A stretch of 64,000 bases of DNA from Heliocidaris tuberculata (GCA_025618425.1 CM046833.1:3089672-3153671), one strand, 5' to 3'; counted from the stretch's first letter, positions 10,735 to 22,379 are shown. Notes: generated by a model from the sequence alone, not told the origin. Program-made: numbers and translations.

Positions 10735-11490
10735 TTGACCTCTTTGACATTTGACCTTACACCTTATAACCCAAAAGTCTGATCACTTTATCTCCTCCTA
10801 GTCATGAATACAAAATAGTTGAGACGGGTGATAACAAAGGTAAAAACATCACTTTCACATACACCTGTATAATGACCTCTATATGACCTGTCACCTTTGA
10901 CCTACGTGAACAAAAATCTAATCAGTTTGTCTCGTTATGGTGATGCATACTAGTACCAAGTTTGAAGTTAATGGATCAAATGGTTTTTGAGATATCATGT
11001 TAAGGCTAAAACCTGGAATTTCAGAATTGACCTCTATGACCTTTGACCTACGTATCCCAAAATCTTACCAGCTCGTCTTTCTATGCTGATACATACTAGT
11101 ACCAAGTTTGAAGTTCATACCTCAAATGGTTCTTGAGATATCGTGTTAGCAAGGCTAACACCTGAAATTTCAGAAATTGACCTGTGACCTTTGACCTATA
11201 TACCCCAAAATCTAATCAGATCCTCTTCCTATGGTGATACATACTGGCACTAAGTTTGAAGTTCATACCTCAAATCGTTCTTGAGTTATTGCGAGAACGA
11301 GGCTAACACCTGAAATTTCAGAAATTGGCCTCTGTGACCTTGACCTTAACCTACGTACCCCAAAATCTAATCAGATCGTCTTCCTATGGTGATACATACT
11401 AACACCAAGTTTGAAGTTCATACCTCATGTGGTTCTTGAGTTATCGCTAGAACAAGAAAGCGGGACTGACGGACGGACAACCCGAAAACA
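10735..11490. repeat. Tandem repeat of about 148 bp with TGACCTTTGACCT in each unit
   Basis: Four to five diverged units. CTTTGACCTA occurs at about 10893, 11041 and 11189, giving spacings of 148 and 148, with a degenerate copy near 11345. Each unit also holds CTAATCAGAT..TC.TC, ATGGTGATACATACTAG, AAGTTTGAAGTTCATACCTC and GGTTCTTGAGATATCG. The array ends GGGACTGACGGACGGACAAC. TGACCTTTGACCT is a perfect DR1 nuclear-receptor half-site pair. No ORF. Confidence 0.85.
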
Positions 11491-11938
11491 TAATGCCATA
11501 AGGCATAAAAAATACCTTCTTCTCTTGCTCGTTTCAGGTCGTTAAAGCTCACTTATAGTTTCGTTAGCAGAGAGAAATATGTTATGAAACGTGTACATAT
11601 ACTCTCACATGGTTCTCTTTGTATCAAAAGTTGCGATATACTATTGATTAACGTGGTAACCTTTAAATTATCTATTATTAGGCAGATCTATATATAGTGT
11701 ATAAGTATATGTATAAAATTCTTTTAATGGCTCTTTTTCTCATCACCTTACACTACTTGTACATAATCTGATAATTTATGTTTCATGAAGAGCATGTCTA
11801 GTTAATCAATTATGAGTATTTTGTTTTTGTTTTTGTTTAGGTTTTGGATGCTATATTCATGATTGTTCTGTTTTTGTCATGACTGTGTTACTCTTATTAT
11901 TATTATTATTGTTCTGATTATTGATGTTTTATTCGAAC

Positions 11939-11983
<45 letters not shown>

Positions 11984-11985
<2 letters not shown>

Positions 11986-13371
11986 CTCCCGTGCCAAAAG
12001 TATTGCAACATGGACAAACACATTACACAGGAGACAAAAATTACATGAAAATGAATGCTGTTTTAATGAATGTGTAGCACATCATTTTTTATCATACTAT
12101 CAGACACATTTTATTGATATATCAGTAGTCATTTTTCATGTAAGATTCACGAGTCTCTAGTATTTTGTTGGATATCCTCGCCTTCTAATGATGGCGCGCA
12201 TCCTCCTTGGCATCGTCGCGTAGAGTCCTTGCAGTCTTTCTTGGGTGATGCTGCCCCAGGCCCTGAAGATAGAGCGGACCAAACCCTCCCTCGTGGTTGG
12301 TCGGTCTTTGGTGATGGCTCTCTTGATGTCATCCCACAGGTTCTCTATCGGGTTAGCATCTGGTGATTGCGCCGGCCACTGCACCCTGTTGACGCCATTT
12401 TCGTCATACCATTGGTCCATCTGGGCTGCCCTGTGCGCCGGTGCGTTGTCATCCTGGAAAACGAACTGGTGTTGCGCGTCGCCAAAGATGTTAGCAATGG
12501 ATGGAAACAAGTGGGCGTCCAGAATATCTCGATATTTGGAGTTATCAATGTTCCCGTCTACGACAACAAGATCGCCAACTCCATAGAGGCCGACGCATCC
12601 CCAGACCATGACTGAAACTGAACCCCTTTGGGTGTAAGTAAGGTTCCTTGGGTCGTATGAGGTGTTAGGTTCACGCCAGACTCTTACTCTTCCGTCGTTC
12701 GAAGACAGACAAAACCTACTCTCGTCGGAAAAGACGAAGTGCCTCCAATTGTTCTCCAAAGTCCAATCCCTCACTCGGGTGGCCCACCTGATGCGTCTTA
12801 GGCGATTGACGCGAGATATCAGAATCTTTCTCCTGGAAATGCGGGCATGGAGATTGTAACAGTACAGGCGTCTTTGTGTTGTTCTCTTTGAGATTCTGCT
12901 ACCAATTCTGTCGCTCCAGCGAGCTGCCAAAGTTTGTGCTGAATCGAATTGCGTCATGCGAGCCTGACGCAGAAGGTAGCGATCTTCCCGGGGCGTGGTC
13001 TTCCTGCTTCTGCCAGGTCTTGGTCGCTTGTCGGCATTTTCTGTTTCCTCGTAGCGTTTACACACTCGGTACACGGTTTGACGGCATACCCCAAAGCGAT
13101 CAGCAATCTGAGCTACCGAAACCCCCTCCTGTCTCAATGCAACGATTTGTCGGCGTTGCTCGTTAGATAACCCCCCTGTCTTAACCATGGTGCTTGCATG
13201 AATGACTCAGTAGCATTGAATGAGAAAGTGAACAAGGTGCACATTCATTATATACCGAAATGACGGTCAGTGTTCAATGATTTCGGACAAAACACCGCTA
13301 CAACAAAGAGAAGTCACTAACCAAAAATTTAACGAATTTCACCATGTTGCAATACTTATGGCATGGGAGGG
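11984..13371 (-). mobile_element. Tc1-type transposon, apparently complete
   Basis: 1388 bp. Terminal inverted repeats of about 30 bp start CCCTCCCGTGCCAAAAGT on the left and CCCTCCCATGCCATAAGT on the inverted right end, both continuing ATTGCAACATGG. It is flanked by TA on both sides (11982-11983 and 13372-13373), and the left side lies inside a (TA)n tract, the preferred target. It holds one uninterrupted transposase gene on the - strand. Everything needed for mobility appears present. Confidence 0.92.
12157..13188 (-). CDS. Tc1/mariner family DD34E transposase
   Basis: 343 codons without defects, the normal length for Tc1 transposases. Residues 1-110 form the paired-like DNA-binding region: the first helix-turn-helix has VSVAQIADRFGVCRQTVYRV at about 24-43, then an RPRPGR hook at about 55-60 and a second HTH. 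The catalytic triad is D155 (FSDES), D247 (QDDNAP) and E282 (NPIENLW). There are exactly 34 residues between D247 and E282, the DD34E signature. The start ATG at 13186-13188 is about 180 bases inside the inverted repeat. It cuts and pastes its own element at TA sites. The coding GC content is well above that of the neighbouring introns, as expected for a recently arrived element. Confidence 0.95.
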   Translation of the reverse strand: MVKTGGLSNEQRRQIVALRQEGVSVAQIADRFGVCRQTVYRVCKRYEETENADKRPRPGRSRKTTPREDRYLLRQARMTQFDSAQTLAARWSDRIGSRISKRTTQRRLYCYNLHARISRRKILISRVNRLRRIRWATRVRDWTLENNWRHFVFSDESRFCLSSNDGRVRVWREPNTSYDPRNLTYTQRGSVSVMVWGCVGLYGVGDLVVVDGNIDNSKYRDILDAHLFPSIANIFGDAQHQFVFQDDNAPAHRAAQMDQWYDENGVNRVQWPAQSPDANPIENLWDDIKRAITKDRPTTREGLVRSIFRAWGSITQERLQGLYATMPRRMRAIIRRRGYPTKY

Positions 13372-13565
13372 TATGTCAATGAAGTTCAATGAATAAATAC
13401 ATACATGTGCGAGATTATTTGGTATTTCATCCATGATTTCTGGAACGCTGAAACAATGTTCTACGTTAGGACCCTTCAACCCAGACGGATATAGGCTCTC
13501 TGCACATCAATCTCAACAATTCGCTGGAAGTTACTCGTAGCGTGTGAGTCGCTTGGGCATACAAC

Positions 13566-13878
13566 CAAGGTTGCCAGAGTTGGCAGAATTCTGCTCTCTG
13601 GCAGAATTTTGACCGCTTTAGCATCTAGCACTATGCTAGGCACAATTTGACAAAATTTAGCAGAATTTTAGCAGAATTCTGGTGTTTTTTTTTTTTTTGC
13701 TTGTCAGAGAATTTTTGAGTAAGAATATACCCAAAAATGCTGATAACTTTTTTTTTTTTTTTTGCTTGTCAGAGAATTTTTGAGTAAAATTTTGATTTAG
13801 CAGTAAAATTTTTTATATAGCAGAATTTTCGCTGCTCGCTAGCAGAATTGTATTTTTTTCGCTGGCCACACTGGCATA
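13566..13878. repeat. Dispersed repeat TTGCCAGAGTTGGCAGAATT, copy 2
   Basis: A second copy of the repeat at 9445, longer at the right end (GCAGAATTTTCGCTGCTCGC..GCTGGCCACACTGG). T-runs are at 13685-13698 and 13748-13763. Confidence 0.7.
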
Positions 13879-13974
13879 CAACCCTCATAGGTTTTACACG
13901 TCGTGTGTAGTGCTCGTTGCCGTTGTTGGAATTTACGTCCCATTAACCTATCCTTTGTGTATTATTCCACTTAA

Positions 13975-15153
13975 AGGAGAATGAAGCCCCCCCCCAAAAA
14001 AAAAAAAAAAATAAATAAATAAAAATAAATAAAATAAATGTATTTTAATAGAATTCAGAAAAATCAAAGAAGCATATCAGTGAAAGGTTGAAGAAAAACG
14101 AACGACTAAAGTTATGAATATTTGAAATCCTAAAATCGCTAAATGAATGGAGATCTGAAATTGGCAATGTCCTCATTATGCTAATGAGATGTTGTGATGT
14201 AAATGTGCTATATGTATTCAAATGTTATGCATATTTTTAAAACAAAGGTACCGTTGTTCTTGACAACCTGAAAGCTTGTCAGAGGCTTGTCAGACATAGC
14301 AACAAGTAATGTATGCAAACTGGATTCCAAGTATTGTAGTTCATTCATTAATAACAGGTTAATGGAATACCTCGTTACTAGGTCCCCAGGAAAGAATCAT
14401 CCATAAATGTGAATAAGTTTGTTAACAAGTCTATTGCCTCATACAAATAATGTTGTAAAAATCCACTTTCCTTGAATACATGTATATCTTAGAAAATTTG
14501 ATTTTATACTCAAGACATATTTGTGCTGCCATGACACCTATATGATGTCTAGATCTAAGCCACAGTCACAGAATGAATTATGATCTAGGCCCTCTTGCAT
14601 AAAAAGTTGCGATTAAACGCAACTCAAAAAATTTAACGCACCTCCAAAATACGCGATCTTGATTGGTCGAAAATCAAGTTGCGTTTAATTTTTTGAGTTG
14701 CGTTTAATCGCAACTTTTTATGCAAGAGGGCCCTAGATCTGCAACTTTGCAAGTCACCCTTCCAGCGTAGAGCAGTTTAAGTTGCACGCAGTGAACGCGC
14801 GCGTGGGTCCGGTCCGGTATGGTACACAGGTACGGTACTGTATGTGCAACTAACTTACTTAAACTGCGCTGCACTGCAAAGTTGCAGGTTTACATCATAA
14901 TCTATTTTGTGAATGTGGTCTAGATCTAGACATCATAAAGATGTCACGGCAGCACAAATATGTCTTGAGTATAAACTCGATCAGATTACAATATATTTAG
15001 TCTAAATGCTTACCTATGAAAGTTTAGGTTTTTAAAATCTTCATTAATTTTTTTTTTTATTCTTTATCCTTTATCTTTATCTTTCAGGGATATGCTTCTA
15101 AGAATTTTTCTGCTTCTGTTAAAGTGCATACAAGTTTGGGGTTTCATTCTCCT
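13975..15153. mobile_element. TTAA-type non-autonomous element, long palindrome
   Basis: The ends AGGAGAATGAAGCCCC and GGGGTTTCATTCTCCT are inverted copies and are each flanked by TTAA (13971-13974 and 15154-15157). TTAA duplications are typical of piggyBac and Kolobok groups. The arms stay complementary far inside, for example CTCAAGACATATTTGTGCTGCC (about 14510) against its inverse (about 14945). No transposase. A second MITE is nested at 14588-14733. Confidence 0.8.
14588..14733. mobile_element. Nested palindromic MITE with GGCCCTCTTGCATAAAAAG ends
   Basis: Near-perfect hairpin. The left arm GGCCCTCTTGCATAAAAAGT runs into TGCGATTAAACGCAACTC, and the right arm is its inverse ending ATGCAAGAGGGCC. 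It lies inside the TTAA element. Confidence 0.8.
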
Positions 15154-15319
15154 TTAAGGAATGGACTTCACAGCATCTTAGTATGCCTTTTACGTGTACA
15201 TTGCTATTTATCCTCTAAAGCAAAAAAATCTGACGAAAAGCTCTTTAGGGCTTACCAAAACTATACATGACCTTCAATTTTAAGAACGATTACGAGTCAC
15301 ACCTCTCTTTTTAGAAACA

Positions 15320-15680
15320 TGCAATGATTATACCCAAACTTCCGTGAATTTCGAGGCCACACACCAACAATATACAATCCAACATTTCAATGTTGAAAGG
15401 AATTAGCGAACTGGCAGAAACTGGAATCTGTTTTTCGAAGTCCCTCTCCCACACAGATATGCATTCACTGTGTTTCTTAAACACCCTTATTCTTTTCAAC
15501 ATTTTAATGTTTAAAAGGAAACGAACCAGAATCTGGAATATGTTTTTCGAAGTCCCGCTCCCACGCATACATGCGGTCGTTGTACTCTTTAAGCAACACT
15601 ATTTTTTTGTTACTTCAAACAGCAGTTACCATAACTGTCTTAACACAGATATCACTCAGAAAGAATTGAGAATTCTCAAA
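15320..15680. repeat. Dispersed 350-bp repeat, copy A
   Basis: Contains CACATTTCAATGTTGAAAGGAA-like words and TTTTTCGAAGTCCC twice. A related copy lies at 17965-18226 and continues at 19322-19370, where another element interrupts it. Confidence 0.6.
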
Positions 15681-15685
15681 TATAC

Positions 15686-17662
15686 AGTGCGTCCCCCAAA
15701 AGTTAACGGTTGGGAAAATTCTCCCCAAATCAATATTTCAGAATATTTTCCATAAATTTTCATTCCTGTTGATAGCTTAGGGTCTCTCCTATGCAATAAT
15801 ACCAAAAAATCTGACTTATTAAGCTTCAGTGATCAAAAACCACTTTTGAGAAAGGGTGCAAATTTCAGACTTGACAAGAATTGGTATTTGTCTTGGATGG
15901 TATAAACGAAGTTATAAGAACCATTTAAAATTGACAGTTGAAAAAAAGTCTCCCCATGTAAATATTTCAAAATATTTTCAGGAAATGTTTATACCTATGA
16001 AAAGCTTAGGATCTCTTCTATCATATGGCTCCAAAATATCTCACGATATTTTACGCTTGAGTGAGCAGAAGCCATTTTTTGTGAAAGGGTGCAAAATTCA
16101 TACTTGACAAATGTTTGTTTATGTTCTGGCTGGTATCAGCAAAGTTGAGAGTCATGAAAAGGCTTCAAAATGTCATATTCTGATCATTAAAAGACGATTT
16201 ATGAAAGAACAGTCTTTGTTCACTGTATGTCCTGATATATCCCATTAAAACTTTATGGCTGAGTGAGCAAGCCAGTTGGAATTAAAAGACTCACCAAAAG
16301 TAGCATTTTAAAACCCCAAACGAAAAAGTGTGGGGGGGGGGGCAAAATGCATTTTCGCCCCCCCCCCAAAAAAAAAGCCCCTCCCCCCATAAAAAAAAAA
16401 TCAGTAGTAAAGGAGTAAAATTGGAGGGGGAACCAAAAAGAAAATAAACAAAAATAAAACCTGAATTGAATCACATCGCAAATGTTATTCCATTCAAATA
16501 AAAGAATAGTATACAGGAATTAAATTTCCTAAACATTCCACACGCCCTATTATCAATGGAAAATTTGATAATAACGCGATACGCGCATATCGTGGGAAAG
16601 TACAGGCATACATTTGGACGCGTTCTTCTGTTCGCAGCATGTACGTTTTCTCCAAGATTTTGTGTTATTCAGGTAAGTCTCCTCTTTTATTTAGGACCAC
16701 TCTTTACGATATTATGCCAATTAATGAATCTTTAACTTTTTATTTGCTTATTATTGATAAGGTGTATTGATGAAGCATCATTTCTTCGATATCGGCAAAG
16801 GACAACATAAGAATGGGTATTTCCAAAGGAAATCATTTAGAGATGGCGCTCCCTGGGCATAGGTGGGTCCTTATAACCACGAGAGAGTTCCCCTTTTTTC
16901 ATCGACTAGGAAGAATAAAAACTATGTGTCCTTTTTATATCAATATACTACAAATGCATGATTGCATGGGATTCAGATTCAGAAGTATAAGTCATCGGCT
17001 GAGAGAATATTCGAAATTTAAAGAGTTTAGAGAATGAGATCATTATATTCTTTGGAGTCTGCTTTTGCTTTAGAATAAAGTAAGGGTAAATTTCAATTTT
17101 ACATGTCTTTTGTTTAGATAAATCTCTATCCTATATTAGCAGTGTAATATTATTTGCTGTTTTTTATTAATATTTGCAGAACATCTCAGCTTGCATGAGA
17201 TTCTAAGTGGAGACAGATAAAGCATTCAAACTTTTAACTTTAACGTAGTGGAGGTTTTGTATTAGACGTGTTTAATAGCGAAATATTCTGAAAGGTGTGT
17301 ACGTGCGTCTGTATTGTTGTGAGAGGGTGGGAAAGAGTGTTTTTTTAGGGGTGAGAAGACATGAGCCCTTGAAAGGTGAGCCCCCTTGAATGTTTGCCCC
17401 CCCCCCCCCCCCCAATCCCAAACTGCTTCCGGCGCGCCTGCCAGCCAGAGCCAATATCAATTCTTGTCAAGTCTGGATTTTGCACCCTTTCACACAATTG
17501 GCTTTTGCTCACCCAAGCGTAGAATATTGGTTGATATGTTGCTGTCATTTGATAGAAGAGACCCTAAACTATCCACAGGTATGAAAATGTCCTTAGAATA
17601 ATTTGAAATATTTATTTGGGTAGACTTTTTTCCAACTGTTAACTTTTTTCTGGGACGCACTG
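15686..17662. mobile_element. Mariner-like non-autonomous element, long TIRs, with nested poly-G insert
   Basis: The ends CAGTGCGTCCCCCAAAAGTT and (inverted right) CAGTGCGTCCCAGAAAAAAG are flanked by TA (15684-15685 and 17663-17664). Imperfect inverted similarity extends for about 130 bp (AAATATTTC.., TTAGGGTCTCT). A further copy of the subterminal segment lies at about 15928-16060. The block from about 16325 to 17440, ending CTTCCGGCGCGCCTG, looks like a nested poly-G hAT-like element. No transposase ORF. Confidence 0.7.
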
Positions 17663-17964
17663 TAAATCTTCATTTATTACGTTTTGTCACTGCTTCCCCT
17701 CGATCTGCCTCCTCCTCTTAGGGAGGATCCGAGTAGACTGACAACCCATGAGAAAAAAATGACTAAGCATAGAACAGCCTACCAAAATACTAATGCACAC
17801 ATTTCCAACTTAAGAGTAAACGTATGAATGTAAATAGAAACGATACGACTTCCACTGAAATTTCTTAGCTTTTTTGTTTCACCTGCTTTATGGGAGTATA
17901 CAAAACTCGTATGGGACTGTTTTACAGAATGATCCTGTTATATTCGCCAAAAAGATGTTTCCAA

Positions 17965-18226
17965 ACTTTTATTTTAGCATTCATGATTTTGAGGCCACCC
18001 ACAAAAAATCTACAATCCCACATTTCAATGTTGAAAGGAATTAGAAATTAGAAATTAGAAACTGGAACATGTTTTTTTTAAGTTTCTCTCTCACGCAGAT
18101 ATGCATTCATTGTATTCATCAAACGCGTTATTAATTTCACCGTTTCATTGTTGAAAGGAAACGAAGTCCCGCTACCACGCAGACATGCCTTCATTGTACT
18201 CTCTAAACCACACTATTCTTTGTTAA
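17965..18226. repeat. Dispersed 350-bp repeat, copy B (first part)
   Basis: Similar to 15320-15600. It breaks off at TTCTTTGTTA and resumes at about 19322 (AACCATAACTGTCTCAACAC), which marks the element between as an insertion. Confidence 0.55.
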
Positions 18227-19305
18227 GCCTCGGTCACAAATACCATTAAGAACTGCTACGAACGCCGTACGAATGATTTTCAGACCATTTCGTAAGATCT
18301 TCTCAAGAGGGCCGTAAGAAACCAGCCTTCGTAGACCGTTCGTAGACCGTAAGTTCGCAGCCTAGTCGATAGTCTTGTCCAAGATTTTTTTCAACGTCGT
18401 ACGAAAACCCCTCTTCGTAAGGCGGCCGTACGAACGTCGTAAGAACATCGTAAGAACCACGCAAGATTTTGTAGGGTCGAGAGACAATTCTAGAAGCCTT
18501 AAATTCTTACGATGATATTAAGAACGCCTTAAGTTGTTCGTAGAGGGTTCTTACGGCGTTCATAAGGTGCTCGTAAGGCGAAGGTACACAATTTATGCAA
18601 TTGAGTTTTAGAGGGTATAAAGCCAAACGCGCGAAATTCAAATCCTCACTCTGTTCATGGTGTTCGACGAGGAAGCATCTCCTGTCGAAGAAATATGGGA
18701 CCAAAAGGGAAGTCTATTAAAGGGAAGAGAGCGAAGGGGAAGAAAAGAAAAGGACAAAATATACAAAAATTCGTAAGATCTTCTTACGAATGACTTGAGA
18801 GTGCCCTGAGTTGCACGTACGAGCATCTTGCGACAACAAAAATCGTAAGATGGCCGTAAGTCTGATGAAAGAATAACTCAAGGCATTCTTACGACAAACG
18901 TACGAACACTATAGGGCCATTGTATGACCGAAAATCACTTTGTTTCTATAGAAGGTCTTAAATTAACACGATAAAAACTACTTTCGAAAAATCAACTGAA
19001 GGCAATTTCAATAGCCCTGTCTATCACCTTTAGAAACGTGCGAACATTACAATAGCGTATTACGTAATCCGAACAAGATTTCTATGGGCAGTACAATAGG
19101 CCTTTGAAATTGTCCTTTAGTTTATTTTTCGAAAGTAGTTTTTATCGTGTTAATTGTTCTTGCGAATTAAACGGCGTTCGTACGAACTTCGTAAGAAGGC
19201 CGTAAGAATCTGTGCCCCACCAACGAATCTCTACGAACTCCGGAATTCGTACGAACAGTGAGATTCGTACGAACGCATCGTTACGAACCTTTCTTACCTT
19301 AGTTT
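18227..19305. mobile_element. Element built of CGTAAGA/CGTACGAA motifs
   Basis: Begins near GCCTCGGTCACAAATACC. About 30 copies of CGTAAGA, CGTACGAA or their complements are scattered over about 0.9 kb in both orientations, with no coding ORF. Left and right borders are inferred from the interrupted host repeat. The exact class is not recognised. Confidence 0.6.
18967..19149. mobile_element. Nested 183-bp TTAA palindromic MITE
   Basis: The arms CACGATAAAAACTACTTTCG and their inverse are flanked by TTAA (18963-18966 and 19150-19153). The arms continue complementary through TTTCAA..GCC. It is inserted inside the CGTAAGA element. Confidence 0.85.
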
Positions 19306-19310
19306 TACTT

Positions 19311-20130
19311 AAAACGCGGAAGTGTAAACCATAACTGTCTCAACACAGATATCCCTCAGAGAGGATTCCGACTTTTTTTCTGGCGGGCTGAAACCTGTGT
19401 ACCGTAGACTGTGCTTGCTGAACCACTTAGCATTGAAGGTCGAGGATGTCTCCTCTTACCGTATAACTGGACAGTCTGGGCGAAACAAAATAGACTAGTT
19501 AGAAAATGAGCAAGAGAAATAATATTAGTCAGTATTCATAAGCAACAGCCAGCCTGTTTCAGGAAAAGACTTCGAGGAGTGTCAAAGTCAAAAGCGACTC
19601 AATTCACCTTCAGTCAAGACAAGACCAGTCCCAGGCCCCAGCTATCCAGTTCGAGGTAGGCAACAAGAATTTATTTTCAGATCTAACAAGATGTTAGCTC
19701 TGCAAAGTAATTGTTAAAACTAAAGTAAGATAAGTGATTGGGCTCACAGTCGCAGAGCAATCGGATCGCAGTCGGATCGTGCAGTGTGCGCCGGACTTAA
19801 GACACTTGAAATGATTGAAAATGATCTGAAACACATGAAAAGCTCAACCTAAAGCATATCAAGAACGTAAGTTCATTGACAATTTTGAATTTTGCGCGCG
19901 CATGCGTGTACGTGCGTGTTCAAGAAAATATTCTAGAAATAATATAGGATATCGGTAAATTAATATGCCACAACAGTCAAAAAATAAGTCATTTAAATGC
20001 TGTATAAGGCACTTACGTTATTGTCGCGCGCAAAATCGATTCTAGACCATTTTGAGTATTTTTAAATTTTGCGCGCGCACCCTATGTTCAAACGATTTCT
20101 TATGTAATTAACTTGCATCACACCAGATAT
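19311..20130. other. Intron sequence with one element end
   Basis: No gene seen. The word ATCGGATCGCAGTCGGATCG followed by TGCAGTGTGCGCCGGACTTAAG (19759-19801) is a diverged right end of the TTAA element type seen complete at 21091-21510. Purine-pyrimidine runs GCGCGCGCATGCGTG are present at 19896 and 20074. Confidence 0.45.
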
Positions 20131-20211
20131 GGTTATAGTAAAAAAGTGTAGGTATAATACGTGCTGTGATTGGTTAGATTCGCATCACGTGACGTGCAAA
20201 AAATTTTGTTA

Positions 20212-20235
20212 TAGTGCACGATCGTGCACTATAAC
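20212..20235. repeat. Perfect 24-bp palindrome
   Basis: TATAGTGCACGA followed at once by its exact reverse complement, TCGTGCACTATA. Related half-words (TATAGTGCA, TGCACTA) recur at about 20316, 20461 and 20478. Confidence 0.85.
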
Positions 20236-20545
20236 TTTGGTTTTTTTTTTTATAGACCTAGGGCCGGGCCTAATACACAATAACAGTTACAGATCTAGGG
20301 GTCTATTTACTATAACAATTAGTGCATGTTCTATTTATGCACCATTACTGGACTATATGAACTCCAAATATCAAATTATCCCTCGTGCAGGTCTATTTCA
20401 CCTCGGCCTGAAACAAAACTGCACTCGGGATAATCTAGTATTTGGCGTGCACATAATCCAGTATAGTGCATGATAGACCATGCACTATTTATATAATAGT
20501 ATGACTTTCTATTGTAGATAAATAGCAAATGTTTTTTTTTTTAAT

Positions 20546-20870
20546 GGCGCCTCGATGACGTGACGATGCGATATGGCTGTACTGTGCACGAAACAATAAT
20601 CCTATCCACCATTGTGCCGAATTCGATTGCATATTTGAACAAGCCGTCCTTGAGATATTATGCGTACAAAAAAAAAAAAATGGGTAGAAAGGAAAATACA
20701 AAAAATGCCGGCATTTTTACAAAATGGCGCCTAGATGACGTCACGATGCAATGACTGTGTTTACAAACTTTCTGTGCTGAGACAATAAGCCTTTGTACCA
20801 TTGTGCCAAACTGGATTGCATTGGACTTCGCCGTTTTGAGATATTGTGCGTACAAGAAAGTAGACGACAA
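20546..20870. repeat. Tandem repeat of about 175 bp (two units)
   Basis: Each unit has ATGGCGCCTcGATGACGT, ACGATGC, ACAATAA, CCATTGTGCC, TTGAGATATTgTGCGTACA. Units start at about 20543 and 20722. A third, diverged copy is at 22187-22335. Two of the three copies contain the CRE consensus TGACGTCA. Confidence 0.75.
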
Positions 20871-21090
20871 GAAATATTATACTAGAGTTGAACAAGTACT
20901 ACTATACAGGTGGGCTGTGGAACAGTCTTGAAATGCGACAGAATAATAATATTGACGCCTGCACAGTGCAGTGTCTTAAAATGTCAAGCACGTGCTTGTA
21001 CTATATAGAGGGTAATAATGCACGCACCGATTGCAAATGTTCAACAATGTCCTATACACATGCACACAGTCTATTCCAGTACATATCTTA

Positions 21091-21510
21091 AGCCCACCGC
21101 ACACTATACGATCGGTCTACGATCCGATTTTGAAAGAAAATGTTATAGCATTAGATGTAAACAGTAACAGTTAAACACACAATATGTTTGATTGAGGTTC
21201 TGAATAGTTACATAGATAGTAAAATCGAAATTACGGCCTATTACGAGTCTTCTAGTCAGAGGAAAGGCCAAATCGGCTCCGAATCGTAGTGACGTCAGAG
21301 CAGTCCTGTGATCGTCTACGATTTGAAACTGATTTGGCCTTTATTCCGGAAATAAGGCTGACATCGCACCAAATTCATATGTTGAGTATTAATATTATTG
21401 TTCAGAACCTGAATCAGGTAGCTTTCACTTGTTAAAATGCCTATATTTCATGCTATTGCGATTTATTTCCAAAATCGGATCGTAGTCGATCGTATAGTGT
21501 GCGGTGGGCT
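21091..21510. mobile_element. TTAA-type MITE with GCCCACCGCACACTATACG ends
   Basis: Inverted ends of about 40 bp (GCCCACCGCACACTATACGA, then CGATCCGATTTTG), with TTAA on both sides (21088-21090/91 and 21510-21513). 420 bp with no ORF. Confidence 0.85.
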
Positions 21511-21544
21511 TAAGGTATTTTTTTTTTTTTACCGCATGAGCGTA

Positions 21545-22140
21545 CACTGTTAGACCTGGCTTAGCCAGGTCTAGTCCAGATCGAGCAGGTCGAACTAGCT
21601 CCCAAGCCGTTTTAATTAGAAAGAAAGATCACACTGTAGATCTATTTCTTCCCAAGGTTAAGCTAGACAACAATCACAGATATGAAAAGAGTTTCTCACC
21701 TTCAAACACGCTGACAAGCTCTTTGAAAGTCCCCAATCATTCAACGACTTGAATGACAACGCCTTCCATTTTTATCGCAAACAATTTCTGCGATAAATAT
21801 GCGCGCAGCAAATTTGTTTCAAATCCATATGCGTATGCGCTGTTCGGTCACGCGATCGGTATTTTAATCAACTTTGATCAAACTTTAACCAACAAAAAGA
21901 TAAAGTGTCTCAACAGTTAGCACTATCATTTTGGCGGGAAAGCCGAGAACACTGTTTTTAATCAATGTTGGTTACAAAGTAACCAACAAGATTAAAAACA
22001 ATAATTTTAATCAACAATATTTTTAACCCACGCAAGATTAAAAGTTATTTTTAACCAACACTCATTTTATAACCAATGTTGAGCGATTTTTAATCAACAA
22101 TTTTTTAATCCGTATTTTTTTAATACATGTTTTAACAGTG
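21545..22140. mobile_element. TA-type MITE with CACTGTTA ends and repeated TTTTTAACCAAC
   Basis: The ends CACTGTTAGACC and (inverted) CACTGTTAAAACATG are flanked by TA (21543-21544 and 22141-22142). The right half holds many AACCAACA, TTGGTTA and TTTTTAATCAAC words. The overall design is very similar to 26868-27779, whose ends read CACTCTTAAAA. Confidence 0.65.
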
Positions 22141-22186
22141 TATGACTTTGTATTGCAGAGATATAGCATATGTCAGAATTTTACAA

Positions 22187-22335
22187 AATGACGCCTAGAT
22201 GACGTCACGATGCATTGACTATGTTGAAAAAATTTCTGTGCTGAGACAATAACCATATAATCTACCATTGAACTAAATTTGAATACATTTGAATAAGCCG
22301 TTTTGGAGATATTGTGCGTACAAAAAAGTGGGTAG
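22187..22335. repeat. Third copy of the ATGACGTCACGATGC repeat
   Basis: AAAATGACGCCTAGATGACG and GAGATATTGTGCGTACAAAA match the units at 20546-20870. Confidence 0.7.
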
Positions 22336-22379
22336 AAAAAAAATAATAAAGAAAAATTCGTACAAAAACATAAGGTGGT

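Noticed and set aside
16655..16680. Consensus-looking donor CAG|GTAAGT after TTGTGTTATT
   Set aside because: It lies inside the mariner-like element; no coding frame or phase partner fits the sulfotransferase gene.
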